Below the pieces are notes generated by a model. That model ran no database searches, was not told the origin of the DNA, and was given only the letters and a program-made list of their open reading frames with translations. Positions 34,169-48,100 of a DNA stretch of 64,000 bases are shown piece by piece. The position numbers and the translations under genes are program-made. Within the stretch, counting starts at the first letter, position 1, and each line of letters starts with the position of its first letter. Source of the stretch: Morinoia aosen (Eukaryota; Arthropoda; Malacostraca; Amphipoda; Talitridae); assembly GCA_030386875.1 (NCBI GenBank), contig CM059576.1, positions 20,563,058 through 20,627,057 of the forward strand, given 5' to 3'.

Positions 34169-37100
34169 ACACACACACACACACAAACAGACACCACACC
34201 TCTACACCCCAAACCTTCACACTCTTACACACACTCCCACACACACACACACATATACACACACACATGCAGTGCACACTTTAAAAAATAACCACAATTA
34301 TCCAACACAATCAGATACACCGTCGTCTCAAGTCACAAAACGATATGTACAATTTATTCCTCTCTAAGCACTATGTTTAACTTTCAAACACCAACATCAA
34401 TTCATTTTCCGATACCATTATCAAATACCATGTATAAAATTTACCTAACCATATATTTACAGGTCAAAAATCATTTCACCGACCTCTATTTATGGATAAC
34501 ACATCCCCACCAAATCAATCAGATGGCAACGTCTCATATTATTAACCCAACCTAAACTAATCTAACCCAACCTAGTCTAATCTAATCCAACCAAGTCTAA
34601 TCTAAACCAACCAAACCTATTTTATCTTGACTGGATAAGAAAAATAATTCTATCATATTTTATTGTTGAATTTTTGACCACTCCTATTTTATTCCATATA
34701 ACTTAACGTCCGACCTTTGTTTCGTATCAATTTACCCAACGGAATTTAACCTATCCTGCAAAAAATAAAATGCTTTCACCTAAATCAAAACTTAAAATTA
34801 ACTAAATCCCTTACGTGAAGTTCGACTGCAAGTTGCTTCACAATATTCTAAACCGAGTCAAGAAGAAAGGGAAATTTCAGTATAAAATCCAGAATTACCT
34901 CCGGTCGAACATACTTAAAACCCTATAAATATGATTGTCCATTCGACCAGAATATATTAAACAATTCCTAGTCCCAAGTTGAATTACATAAGCCTCATTC
35001 AAAAATTAAGTTATACTTGCGGGTGAAAAAGAATACATTCTTCAAAAGCTATTTAAAATTTCATCAAACCCAGACGCACGAAAATTTGGCTTACCATAAC
35101 TCACAAAAATAGCCCCCTCTCAAATCAGAATAGATTACTCACTTTCGAAGGCGATACTAACCTTTCGTTCTGAAAATTCATTTGAAACCTTCAACAGAAA
35201 ACGCCAAATATTCACCAACTTCATGACAGATCCAATTACTATCAATACTCTCAAATGAACCTCAAAAATTTAAAATATATTTGTTTCCAGGAATAAATGA
35301 TGCGAATAAGCTATAAATTAGTATACATCAGATATAGTCTGAGTTATTCATGCAGGGCCCTTGAATGAACTAAACCTGCTCCAATCTAAAACAAAACAAC
35401 GAGAAATCCTCGATATAATAAAATCATCACTAACTAAAACTACCATCGCAATCCGAAATGAAAATGAAAGATAATTCCCGTTTAATAGAAAAACATTGAC
35501 ACCTGTTCATCTCCTTACAGATAATAATTGTGGAACGCGCTGTCGCGCGTTGAATTCAAGGGTTGAGTAAATCGAGCTTGAGTTTTGGGGCCACTCGACG
35601 AGCGCTACGCGACTCGCCGAGTGGCATAATTGTTGCTTAGATATTAGTCAAACTCGAGGGACACTGCATTTACTTCGAATCACTTTCAAACTCTGAAAAA
35701 TGCAATTTTCGTGTCATTTTACGCATTTTTAGCGTATTTACCCCGTAGAGCTTACTAACGGCCCTAAAAGTATCTGTCTGTATGGTAATCAAATTGGTAG
35801 CTGCAGCGATTCTCATTTTTTAGCGATTTTCCATTGAAAATAACATTTTTATATCCCTGGACTTTTATCGAAATTTTTCCTAAATTTTTCAAATGCGTGG
35901 TCATTTCACAACTCGATATGTCCCATTTGGCCCTAAAAACGGTTCAAAACACGTTCCAATGACGAAATAACGACCAAAACATTCTTAAAAACTCATTTGT
36001 CCATATAATAAAAAATAATGAATAAAAAAATTTTTAACACCATAATTCAGACCCTGCTTTGGATTCCGCTTCATTTGAGCCCAAAATGAGGTTTCTAGCT
36101 TATTTCTAAGTACCCTAAATCGTCAAATTAAACAAGTATGGAATTTTAGAAAATTACTCATTTTCCCCAAAATGTCATTTGGACCGTTCTCAAAATGTCA
36201 ATATAGACACTACTCATTGATGTCTACGTTCTATCAAAATTTCGAACTTCTACCTTCGATGGAAAGAAAGATATGCCTAATTAAAATTTCACTCAATTGC
36301 TGACCGAGTTCACCGATGCATCATCATTGAAAATGAAAAAAAATCAATATCTTTCATAACTCCCCCTTTCTGAAGACGAAAGAAATGCTATCGCTTCTCT
36401 ACATCATGACGCAAGTATCATGCAAATTTCGGCACTGAACTATGTGAAATGAGTGATTTTTCGAATTTCGAAATAAATTCATGTTATGGGATTTGAACCC
36501 GCAACTTGTCAATTTTCGTCCTGAAAAACATTACAAAATCCATCGTCTCATCATACACAATAGCTTGACCGATTTGCAGCGCCCAATGAACTCACCAACA
36601 GCATCTACGTTTGAATGAGTGAAATTCCTCATTTAAGAGAATAATTCCTCAAAATGAGGCATTTCATGAGCGGAAACAATTTTCATGGGTTTCCACACCT
36701 ATATCCCAATTATTGACCGAAATAGAAGCCTGAACTAAGTCCGAGTGAGAATTTTCGAATTTTCGAAAATATCTCAGAAATAATATTTTTGTTTCCGTAA
36801 ATAACGTATTTGAGACGTGCAAACCCACTCAAAAATTCAATCCATACCAGGGACACACACTCATAAAACATGAACCCTGAGTGAGCTTCGAAACAGTGTC
36901 TACTCACTCACACTCAGTTTTTCCTAAAAGCGAAACATGCAACTGATGATAATATGAATCAATGAGTTATCGTATTTATTCCCAAACAAAGTTTCAGTGC
37001 ACAGCTCAAAAGTTCCTGACTCAAAAGTCCATCCAATATCTTCTCTCAATCATCAAAATTCATGAGTGAAACATCAACTCACAGTACCCCATATTGTGAT

Positions 37101-39603
37101 CGACAGCCCCAGCATGATGCGCTCTATTCCAAAACGCTTGTTTATTGATGAGCCGTTTCCAAGACGAAATGTGTGTATCAGTATCTCGACCATTTGCAGG
37201 CATATTTCAGAATTCCATGAATAAAATACGCCAATAACAACTCATCATGAATTTTGACACACAATCAAAGCGCTCAAATACGAGATATCGCTCGATTTTG
37301 ATGAGTCATTGATGACATATGCCGAGTATTATATTGTTTGTACGCTCAATGTACCATAATTAAAATCACTAGCCGGCAACTCTGCAAACCCTCTTATTCT
37401 TCATCAGTCGCCAACAGTTTCTTCCTCTTCAAAACGCTAAGTGAGCAGAAATGAGCGTTTTAAAATTTCACTCACTTTGCATGTATATGAGAGCATCTAT
37501 TACAAGACTTTTATCTTGGTGGCATACATTGAAACGAACAACATTAGTGCTTACCTCAAGTTTGAAACAAATGGCATCGCGGTTCTTAGGACTAGCGTCG
37601 CATAAATGAACAGCGAAATCGATGTACGAGAAAAAAATGAGCTCATTTTCTGGTATGTATCAATCAATGGATTTCTTAACATTCAAATAATGTGCTATAG
37701 TCATCAAAAATTGACGTTTGAAACATCGAAACATTTAGAGAAAATCGATATCAAATATTACGTCGACTTGCAGTCATCGGCCCCTTGTCTCTAAGCATCT
37801 GGACTTGTAAATTTTACGACTCGAAATTTTGGATTTGAAAAAAATGATTTCAAACAAGCCTTCGGAGGTGCAAAGACTTTACCATAGGGTAAATCGGCAA
37901 TTTGCAACACATTTCATCTCCATAAATTTTTTCGTAGGACGTCGATAAACGCATCAAAATAGTAAAAATTGATGCATACTCTAATTGAGTGAAAAATGAG
38001 TGCTCAAAAATACGTGTTATCGAGTTTCTTTCGCAGAGAACAAATATTTTTAACAACTCTAGCAACACTCTCGAAGCCTCGAAAAATGGCTGCGAGTCCC
38101 TAAATGGATATAAAATGAGTAAAACTTCGAAATCGGAAAAATCATTATCAAGCACTCATTTCTTAACAAAACTAACGAAAACATCAATTTTCTGTCGTTA
38201 CTTGAACATGGGTGTGGTCGAAAATCCATGAAAAGCCTTATAGAGGCCTTAAATTGGGATCGAATATTTCACCCCAAGGACTTAGAAAAATTCACGAGAT
38301 TTGGGCCCCAATTTTAGTTTTTTGGATTTTACTCAAAAGTTTATTGAGCTACAACTTTAAGTTTGGTACCAAACGAAAGGTCTCGCCAAGGCGCATCACT
38401 CATGAAAATTTCGATATCCTGAGGCATGAAAAAAGGGGCCTTAGAGGAGATGGAAAATGGATTTTACTGTTGAAATCGCAAAATTCAATAAAACGAAAAA
38501 AATTTTCAAGCGATCTTTCCACAAAAAAGTCTTCGTATGTAGGACCGCAAAACTCGCAAAAAATGTTAAATAAAGTTTTTCGTGGGTCGCACCCATTTTC
38601 CACACGCACGCTTGGAAAGATTTTCAGAGGTTTTGGGGGCTGTGTTTGGGACAGTTTTTTAAAAAAAGTATTGCTCATGATGGTCTGTAAATTTGATAAC
38701 TTTGAGAAAAAGATTCATTCTCGGAGGTATCAAAGTTTGGAATCTCTACTCGATTAAACAACGCCAGAAATGGCGGCCAAAAATGACCTTTAAAAAAACG
38801 CGTTTTTTTACTTCAACTTTAAAGTTGCACAAAATCTAAGTAACCCATGATGGCACTCTGTAAAACATATTTGAAATACTAACAAGCTTTTCGAACGAGC
38901 CCTCAAGGTTTGAGACCTCCAGGTATCGTCCCCAAAACTCAGGACTATGTTTGGACGACGTCCCGAAATCTTATAAATTTTTTAAAAAAATTAAATTCAA
39001 ATTTACATCGAAACTTAATCGTTTTGAGAACCGCTGATTTTATAGTCAGTAGAACTTTTGAAAATCTATCACCTATCAAAGTTTGAGTTTGCAAACGTGC
39101 GTAGTTTGTTCAATAAAAAATGTCAAAATTTCGACTAAAATCGAAAAAAAATTTTTGGTCATTTTTGAAGAGCCCAGAGGGATACTTTTTATCAACGTAT
39201 CGCAAAATGGCAACTTCAGCACCTACTCCAACATTTTATCTACCACATCCTGTAATTTGGGCCGCCTAGGTGCATTCTAAGTATGTTTGGCAGCAGTTTG
39301 AAAAATTGCAATTTTTGGCTATTTTTCACCATTGAACCTTCATTAAATTTGAAATTTTCGCACGATCGAAACGAAACTTGGCACAGATAATGTCGAGATG
39401 GGGGTCTTTCTGCTCACCAAATTTGAGCGCGCTGGGACCAGCCGTTTCCGAGAATGCGCCCATGCACTACACGTACGCACTACAGTCCTTCTTTACTCGG
39501 CGCGGCCACCCAGATTTTTATGAAATTTTTTTTTTTTTTTTTTTTGCGCATTTTTTTTTTAGTTTTCCTTCGGAACCTCAAAAAGAGGTCCGCCCGCGCA
39601 AAA
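34145..39603 (+). repeat. Array unit 2 (5459 bp)
   Basis: Landmarks: (CA)n 34167-34270; minisatellite 34542-34620, shorter than in neighbours; hairpin module 35534-35625 with the A-T stem variant; B box 36488-36505; ATGAGTCAT 37301-37309; poly-T about 39527-39545; end variant cctcaaaaagagg. Nearly identical to unit 5 over about 34.3-38.9 kb, except inside the CA block. Confidence 0.95.
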
Positions 39604-42600
39604 ACCAGCACAGACCGGGGGCGGACCACACACACACACACACATACACACACAAACACCTCATAACCCCAAACATTCACACTCTTACACACACTCCCAC
39701 ACACATACACACATATACACACCAACATGTCGCGCACACTTATCAAAATAACCACAATTGGCCAACACAATTAGATACACCATCGTCTCAATTCACGAAC
39801 CGACATGTGCATTGTCTTTCACTTCAATTTCTATGTTGAACTTTCAAACACCAACATCAGTTCATTTTCCGATACCATTAACAAATACCATGTATAAAAC
39901 TTAACAACCATATATTTACAGGTCAAAAATCCTTTCATCGACCTCTTTTTATGAATAACACATCCTTACCAAATCAATCAGATGTAAACGTCTTATATTA
40001 TAAAACCAACCTAAACTAATCTAACCCAACCTAAACTAATCTAACCCAACCTAAACTAATCTAACCCAACCTAGTCTAATCTAACCCAACCTAGTCTATT
40101 CTAAACCAACCAAAGCTATTTTATCCTGAGTAGAAAAGAAAACCTATTCTATCATATTTTATTGTTGAATTTTTGACCTCTCTTATTTTATTCCATCTAT
40201 CTTGACGTCCAACCTCTGTTTCGTATCAATTCACCCAACGGAATTTAACATATGCTGCAAAAAATGGAATACCTTCACCTAAATCAAAACTTAAAATTAC
40301 CTAAATCCCTTACATGAAGATCGACTGCAAGTTGCTTCACAATATTCTAAACCGAGTCAAGAAGAAAGAGAAATTTCAGTATAAAATCCAGAAATTACCT
40401 CCGGTCGAACATACTTAAAACCATATAAGTATGATTGTCCATTCGACCAGAATATATTAAACAATTCCTAGTCCCAAGTTGAACTACATAAGCCTCATTC
40501 AAAATTCTACTTACACATGTGGTTAAAAAAACACATTCTTCAAAAGCTATTCAAAATTTCACCAAACCCAGACGTACGAAAATTTGGCTTCCCATAACCC
40601 ACAAAAATTAGCCACCTCTCAAATAAGAATAGAATACTAACTTTCACAGGCGATACTAACCTTTTGTTCTGAAAATTTATTTGAAACCTTCTACAGAAAA
40701 CGCCAAATATTCACCAACTTCATGATATATTCAATCATTATCAATATTCTCAAATGAACCGCAAAAATCTACAATATATTTGTTCCCAGGAATAAATGAT
40801 GTGAATTAGCTGTAAATCACCACACGTCAGATGGCGTCTCAGTTATTCATGCAGAGCCTTTAAATAATCCAATCCCGCAACAATCAAATACAAAACAACA
40901 ATAAATCATCAATAAAATAAAAATCACTAAATGAAACTACAACCGCAATCCGGCATCAAAACCAAAGATAATTCTCGTTTAATAGAAAAATATCGACACC
41001 TGTTCAGCTCCTTACAGATAATCATTGGGGAACGCGCTGTCGCGCGGTAAATTCAGGGGTCGAGTAAATCGAGCTTAAGTTTTGGGGCCGCTCGACGAGC
41101 GCTACGCAACTCGCCGAGCGGCATAATTGTTGCTCAGATATTAGTCTAACTCGAGGGACACTGCATTTACTTCGAATCACTTCCAAACTCTGAAAAATAC
41201 AATTTTTGTGTCATTTTTACGCATTTTTAGCGTATTCACCCCGTAGAGTTTACTAACGGCCCTAAAAGTATCTGTCTGTATGGTAATCAAATTGGTAGTT
41301 GCAGCGATTCTCATTTTTTAGCGTATTTCCATTGAAAATAACATTTTAATATCCGTGGACTTTTATCGAATTTTTTCATAAATTCTTAAAATGCGTGGTC
41401 ATTGCACAACTCGAAATGTCCCATTTGGCCCCATGAACTGTTCAAAACACGTTCCAATGACGAAATAACGGCCAAAACATTTTTAAAAACTCATTTGTCC
41501 ATATATCAAAAATTAATGAAAGAAAATAATTTTAACACCATAATTCACACCCTCCTTTGGATTCCGATTCATTTGAGCCCAAAATGAAGTTTCTAGCTTA
41601 TTTCTAAGTACCCCAAATCATCAAATTAAACAAGTATGGAATTTTAGAAAATTACTCATTTTCCCCAAAATATCATTTGCACCGTTCTCAAAATGTCAAT
41701 ATAGTCACTACTCATTTATATCTACGTTGTATCAAAATATCGGACATATAGCTTCAATGCAGAAAAAGATATGCCTAATTAAAATTTCACTTAATTGTTG
41801 ACCGAGTTCACCGATGCATCATCATTGAAAATGAAAAACATCAATATCTTAGATAACTTCCACTTGCTGAAGACGAAAGAAATGCTATCGCTTCTCTACA
41901 TCATGACGCACGTTTCATGCAAATTTCGGCACTGAACTATGTGAAATGAGTGATTTTTCGAATTTCGAAATAAATTCATGTTTCGGGATTCGAACCCGCA
42001 ACTTGTCAATTTTCATCCCGCAAAACATTACAAAATCCATCGTGTCGTCAAACACAATAGCTTGACCGATTTGCAGCCCCCAATGAACTCACCAATAGCA
42101 TCTACGTTTGAATGAGTGAAATTCCCCATTTAAGACCATAATTCCTCAAAATGAGGCATTTCATGAGCAGAAACAATTTTCATTGGTTAACACACCTATA
42201 TCCCAATCACTGACCGAAATAGAAGCCTGAACAAAGTCCGAGTGAGAATTTACGAATTTTCGGAAATATTTCAGTAATAATATTTTAGTTTCCGTAAATA
42301 AAATATTTGAGATCCGCAAAACCTCTCAAAAATTCAATCAATATCAGGAACACACACTCACAAAATATGAACCCTGAGTGAGCTTCGAAACGGTGTCTAC
42401 TCACTCACACTCAGTTTTTCCTAAAAGCGAAACTTGCAACTGATGGGAATATGATTCAATGAGTTATCGTTTTTATTCCCAAACAAAGTTTCAGTGCACA
42501 GCTCAAAAGTTCCTGACTCAAAAGAACCTCCAATATCTTCTCTCAATCATCAAAATTAATGAGTGAAACATCAACTCACAGTACCCCATATCGTGATCGA

Positions 42601-45100
42601 CAGCCCCAGCATGATGCGCTCTATTCCAAAACGCTCGTTTATTAATGAGCCGTTTACAATACGAAATGTGTGTATCAGTATCTCGACCATTTGCAGGCAT
42701 ATTTCAGAATTCCATGAATAAAATACGCCAATAAAAACTCATCATGAATTTTGACCCACAATCAAAGAGCTCATATACGAGATATCGCTCGATTTTGATG
42801 AGTCATTGATGACATTTCCCGAGTATTATATTGTTTGCATGCTCATTGTATCATAACTAAAATCACTAGCCGGCAACTCTGCAAACCCTCTTATTCTTCA
42901 TCAGTCGCCAACAGTTTCTTCCTCTTCAAAACGCTAAGTGAGCAGAAATGAGCGTTTTAAAATTTCACTCACCTTGCATGTATATGAGAGCATCTATTAC
43001 AACACTTTCATCATGGCGGCATTCATTGAAACGAACAACAATAGTGCTTACCTCAAGTTTGAAACAAATGGCATCGCGGTTCTTAGGACTAGCGTCGCAC
43101 AAATTAACAGCGAAATCGATGTACGAGAAAAAAATGAGCTCATTTTCTGGTATATATCATTCAATGGATTTCTTAACATTAAAATAATGTGATATAGTCA
43201 TCAAAAATTGACGTTTGAGACACTGAAACTTCTCGAGAAAATCGATATCAAATATTGCGTCGACTTGCAGTATTCGGCCCATTGTCTCTAAGCATCTGGA
43301 CTTGTAAATTTCACGACTCGAAATTTTGGATCTGAAAAAAAAATTTCAAATGAGCCGTCGGAGGTGCAAAGACTTTACCTAAGGGTAAATCGGCAATTTA
43401 CAACACATTTCATCTCCATAAATTTTTTCGTACGACGTCGATAAACGCATCAAAAAAGTAAAAATTGATGCATACTCTAATTGAGTGAAAAATGAGTGCT
43501 CAAAAATACGTGTTATCGAGTTTCTTTCGAAGAGAACAAATATTTTTAACAACTCTAGCAACACTCTCGAAGCCTCGAAAAATGGCTGCGAGTCCCTAAA
43601 TGGATTTAAACTGAGTAAAACTTCGAAATCGAAAAAATCATTATCAAGCACTCATTTCTTAACAAAACTATCGGAAACATCAATTTTCTGTCGTTACTTG
43701 AACATGGGAGTGGTCGAAAATCCATGAAAAGCCTTATTGAGGCCTTAAATTGAGATCGAATTTTTCACCTCTATGGACTTAGAAAAATTCACGAGATTTG
43801 GGCCCCAATTTTAGTTTTTTGGATTTTTCTCAAAAGTTTATTGAGCTACAACTTTGAGTTTGGTACCAAACGAAAGGTCTCGCCGAGGCGCATCACTCAT
43901 GAGAATTTCGATATCCTGAAGCATGAAAAAGGGGGCCTTAGAGGAGATGGAATGTGCCATTTTACTGTTAAAATCGCAAAATTCAAAAAAACGAAAAAAA
44001 TTTTCGAGCGATCTTTCCACAAAAAACTCTTCGTATGTAGGATCGCAAAACTCGCAAAAAATGTTAAATAAAGTTTTTCGTCAGTCGCACCCATTTTGCA
44101 CACGCATGTTTGGGGCGATTTTTAGAGGTTTTGGGGGCTGGGTTTGGGACATTTTTTTGAGAAAAGTATTGCTTGTGATGGTCTGTAAACTTGATAACTT
44201 TGAGAAAAAGTTTTTTTCTAGATGGTATCAAAGTTTGAAGTCTCCACCCGATCAAACAACGCCAGAAATGGCGGCCAAATATGACCTTTGGAAAAACGCG
44301 TTTTTTTACTTCAACTTTAAAGTTGCACAAAATTTAAGTTGTATAAGATGGCACTCTGTAATTTTCGCTGCATTTAGGACAAAGCTTTTTAAACAAGATG
44401 TCAACTGCTCAGACTCTCAAGTATCACCAAAACCCCAGGCAAACATGTTTGGACGACGTCCCAAAATCCTATAAATTTTTAGGTAAAGTTCAAGCCAAAG
44501 TTGCATCGAAACTTGATCGTTTTGACTGCCGTTGATTTTATGGTGCGTAGAACTTCTGGAAATCTATCACCTATCAAAGTTTCAAAAATAAAAAATCGAT
44601 ACTTTGTCCAAAAAAAAATGTCAAAATTTCTGCAAAAATCGCTAAAAAAAATTTGCTCAACTTTGACGCGCAAAAAAGACGATTATTTCGAAAAATCGCA
44701 AAAAACAGAGCCGCTACCCTCTGCGGATTCTCTTCTACTGCAACATACTGAAAAATGAGCCCTTCAAATGGAACGGGGATACCCACCCAAACTAGTTGAA
44801 CGTAACCCATTTTTGGCTATTTTTCCCCATTGAACCTTCATTAAATCGTAAATTTTCGCACGATTGAAACGAAACTTGGCACAGACAATGTCTAGATGAT
44901 GGTCTTTCTGCTCACCAAATTTGAGCGCGCTGGGACCAGCCGTTTCCGAGAATGCGCCCACGCACTACACGTCTGCACTACAGTCCTTCCTTACTCGGCG
45001 CGGCCACCCAGAATTTATTGAAATTTTTTTTTTTTTCTTTTTGCGCATTTTTTTTTTAGTTTTTCCTCCGGAACCTCTGCGAGGGTCCGCCCGCGCAAAA
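39604..45100 (+). repeat. Array unit 3 (5497 bp)
   Basis: Landmarks: (CA)n 39625-39725; minisatellite 40006-40120; hairpin module 41031-41122; B box 41985-42002 in its best form (ggttcgaatcc on the minus strand); ATGAGTCAT 42798-42806; poly-T about 45026-45052, interrupted; end variant cctctgcgagg. About 44340-44830 differs strongly from all later units and lacks their gccgcctaggtgcattc / tttggcagcagtttg stretch. Confidence 0.95.
41985..42002 (-). promoter_or_regulatory. tRNA-like B box / T-arm in the array unit (representative)
   Basis: On the minus strand this reads gttgcgggttcgaatccc, a match to the pol III B box with flanking bases able to form a short T-stem. Equivalent words lie at 31022-31039, 36488-36505, 47523-47540, 52990-53007 and 58466-58483; those in units 2, 5 and 6 have ggttcaaatcc. 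About 60-75 nt upstream on the minus strand, ggtcaagctattg and gatggattttgtaatg recall a Ser/Leu-type tRNA with a long variable arm, but the spacing is larger than in a tRNA. A tRNA-derived SINE absorbed into the unit is the likely origin. Confidence 0.45.
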
Positions 45101-48100
45101 ACCAGCACAGACCGGGGGCGGACCACACACACACACACAAACACACACAAACACCTCATAACCCCAAACATTCACACTCTTACACACACTCCCACACACA
45201 CACACACACATACACACACACATGCAGTGCACACTTCTAAAAATAACCACAATTATCCAACACAATCAGATACACCATCGTCTCAAATCACAAAACGATA
45301 TCTGCATTTTCCTTCACTCTATGCTCTATGTTGAACTTTCAAACACCAACATCAATTCATTTTCCGATACCATTAACAAATACCATGTATAAAACTCCCC
45401 AACCATATATTTACAGGTCAAAAATCATTTCTTCGACCTCTTCTTATGAATAACACATCCTTAACAAATCAATCAGATGGAAACGTCTTATATTATTACC
45501 CCAACCTAAACTAATCTAACCCAACCTAAACTAACCTAACCCAAAAAGTCTAATCTAACCCAACCTAAACTAATCTAACCCAACCTAAACTAATCTAACC
45601 CAACCTAGTCTAATCTAACCCAACCTAGTCTATTCTAAACCAACCAAAGCTATTTTATCCTGAGTAGAAAAGAAAACCTATTCTATCATATTTTATTGTT
45701 GAATTTTTGACCTCTCTTATTTTATTCCATCTAACTTGACGTCCAACCTCTGTTTCGTATCAATTTACCAAACGGAATTTAACCTATGCTGCAAAAAATG
45801 GAATACCTTCACCTAAATCAAAACTTAAAATTACCTAAATCCCTTACATGAAGATCGACTGCAAGTTGCTTCTCAACATTCTAAACCGAGTCAAGAAGAA
45901 AGAGAAATTACAGTTTAAAATCCAGATATTACCTCCGGTCGAACATACTTAAAACCATATAAATATGATGGTCCATTCGACCAGAATACATTAAACAATT
46001 CCTGGTCCCAAGTTGAATTAAATAAGCCTCATTCAAAATTTTACTTATACATGCGGTTAAAAAAATATATTCTTTAAAAGCTATTCGAAATTTTACCAAA
46101 CACAGACGCACGAAAATTTGGCTTCCCATAACCCACAAAAATTGCTACCACTCAAATCAAAATAGATTACTCAGTTTCAAAAGCGATACAAACCTTTCGT
46201 TCTGAAAATTCATTTGAAACCTTCAACAGAAAACGCCAAATACTCACCAACTTCATGACAGATCCAATTACTATCAATAATTTCTCAAATTAACCCCAAC
46301 AACCCAATTTATATTTGTTTTCAGGATTAAATGATCAAACAAGCGGTAAATTAGCATACATCAGATAGAGTCTCAGTAATTCATGCAGGGCCCTTGAATA
46401 AACTAAACATGCTCCAATCTAAAACAAAACAATCATTAATCCACAACAAAATAAAAATCATCACTAAATAAAACTACCATCGCAATCCGACATCAAAACC
46501 AAAGATAATTCTCATTTAATAGAAAAACATAGACACCTGTTCATCTCCTTACAGATAATAGTTGTGGAACGCGCTGTCGCGCGTTAAATTCAGGGGTCGA
46601 GTAAATCGAGCTTAAGTTTTGGGGCCGCTCGACGAGCGCTACGCAACTCGCCGAGCGGCATAATTGTTGCTCAGATATTAGTCTAACTCAAGGGACACTG
46701 CATTTACTTCGAATCACTTCCAAACTCTGAAAAATACAATTTTTGTGTCATTTTTACGCATTTTTAGCGTATTCACCCCGTAGAGTTTACTAACGGCCCT
46801 AAAAATATCTGTCTGTATGGTAATCAAATTGGTAGTTGCAGCGATTCTCATTTTTTAGCGTATTTCCATTGAAAATAACATTTTAATATCCGTGGACTTT
46901 TATCGAATTTTTTCATAAATTTTTCAAATGCGTGGTCATTGCACAACTCGAAATGTCCCATTTGGCCTCAAAAACGGTTCAAAACACGTTCCAATGACGA
47001 AATAACGGCCAAAATATATTTAAAAACTCATTTGTTCATATACTAAAAATCAATGAATGAAAAAAATTTTAACACCATAATTCACACTTTGCTTTGGATT
47101 CCGCTTCATTTGAGCCCAAAATGAAGTTTCTAGCTTATTTATAAGTACCCCAAATCGTCAAATTGAACAAGTATGGAATTTTAGAAAATTACTCATTTTC
47201 CCCAAAATATCATTTGCACCGTTCTCAAAATGTCAATATAGTCACTACTCATTTATATCTACGTTGTATCAAAATATCGGACATATAGCTTCAATGCAGA
47301 AAAAGATATGCCTAATTAAAATTTCACTCAATTGTTGACCGAGTTCACCGATGTATCATCATTGAAAATGAAAAAAATTCAATATCTTAGATAACTCCCA
47401 CTTGCTGAAGACGAAAGAAATGCTATCGCTTCTCTACATCATGACGCACGTTTCATGCAAATTTCGGCACTGAACTATGTGAAATGAGTGATTTTTCGAA
47501 TTTCGAAATAAATTCATGTTTTGGGATTCGAACCCGCAACTTGTCAATTTTCATCCCGCAAAACATTACAAAATCCATCGTGTCATCAAACACAATAGCT
47601 TGACCGATTTGCAGCCCCCAATGAACTCACCAATAGCATCTACGTTTGAATGAGTGAAATTCCCCATTTAAGATCATAATTCCTCAAAATTAGGCATTTC
47701 ATGAGCAGAAACAATTTTCATTGGTTACCACACCTATATCCCAATCACTGACCGAAATAGAAGCCTGAACAAAGTCCGAGTGAGAATTTACGAATTTTCG
47801 GAAATATTTCAGTATTAATATTTTAGTTTCCGTAAATAAAATATTTGAGATCCGCAAAACCTCTCAAAAATTCAATCAATATCAGGAACACACACTCACA
47901 AAATATGAACCCTGAGTGAGCTTCGAAACGGTGTCTACTCACTCACACTCAGTTTTTCCTAAAAGCGAAACATGCAACTGATGGGAATATGAATCAATGA
48001 GTTTTCGTTTTTATTATTCCCAAACAAAGTTTCAGTGCACAGCTCAAAAGTTCCTGACTCAAAAGAACCTCCAATATCTTCTCTCAATCATCAAAATTAA

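Noticed and set aside
38212-38757. Longest open frame of the array unit (181 residues), also at 54714-55259
   Set aside because: The second copy is simply the same near-identical unit type. In units 1, 3, 4 and 6 the frame is shortened or shifted, opposite-strand frames are equally open, and no domain is visible.
39378-39839. Frames rich in His-Thr repeats and their complements rich in Cys-Val, in every unit
   Set aside because: They are translations of the (CA)n block and have no independent support.
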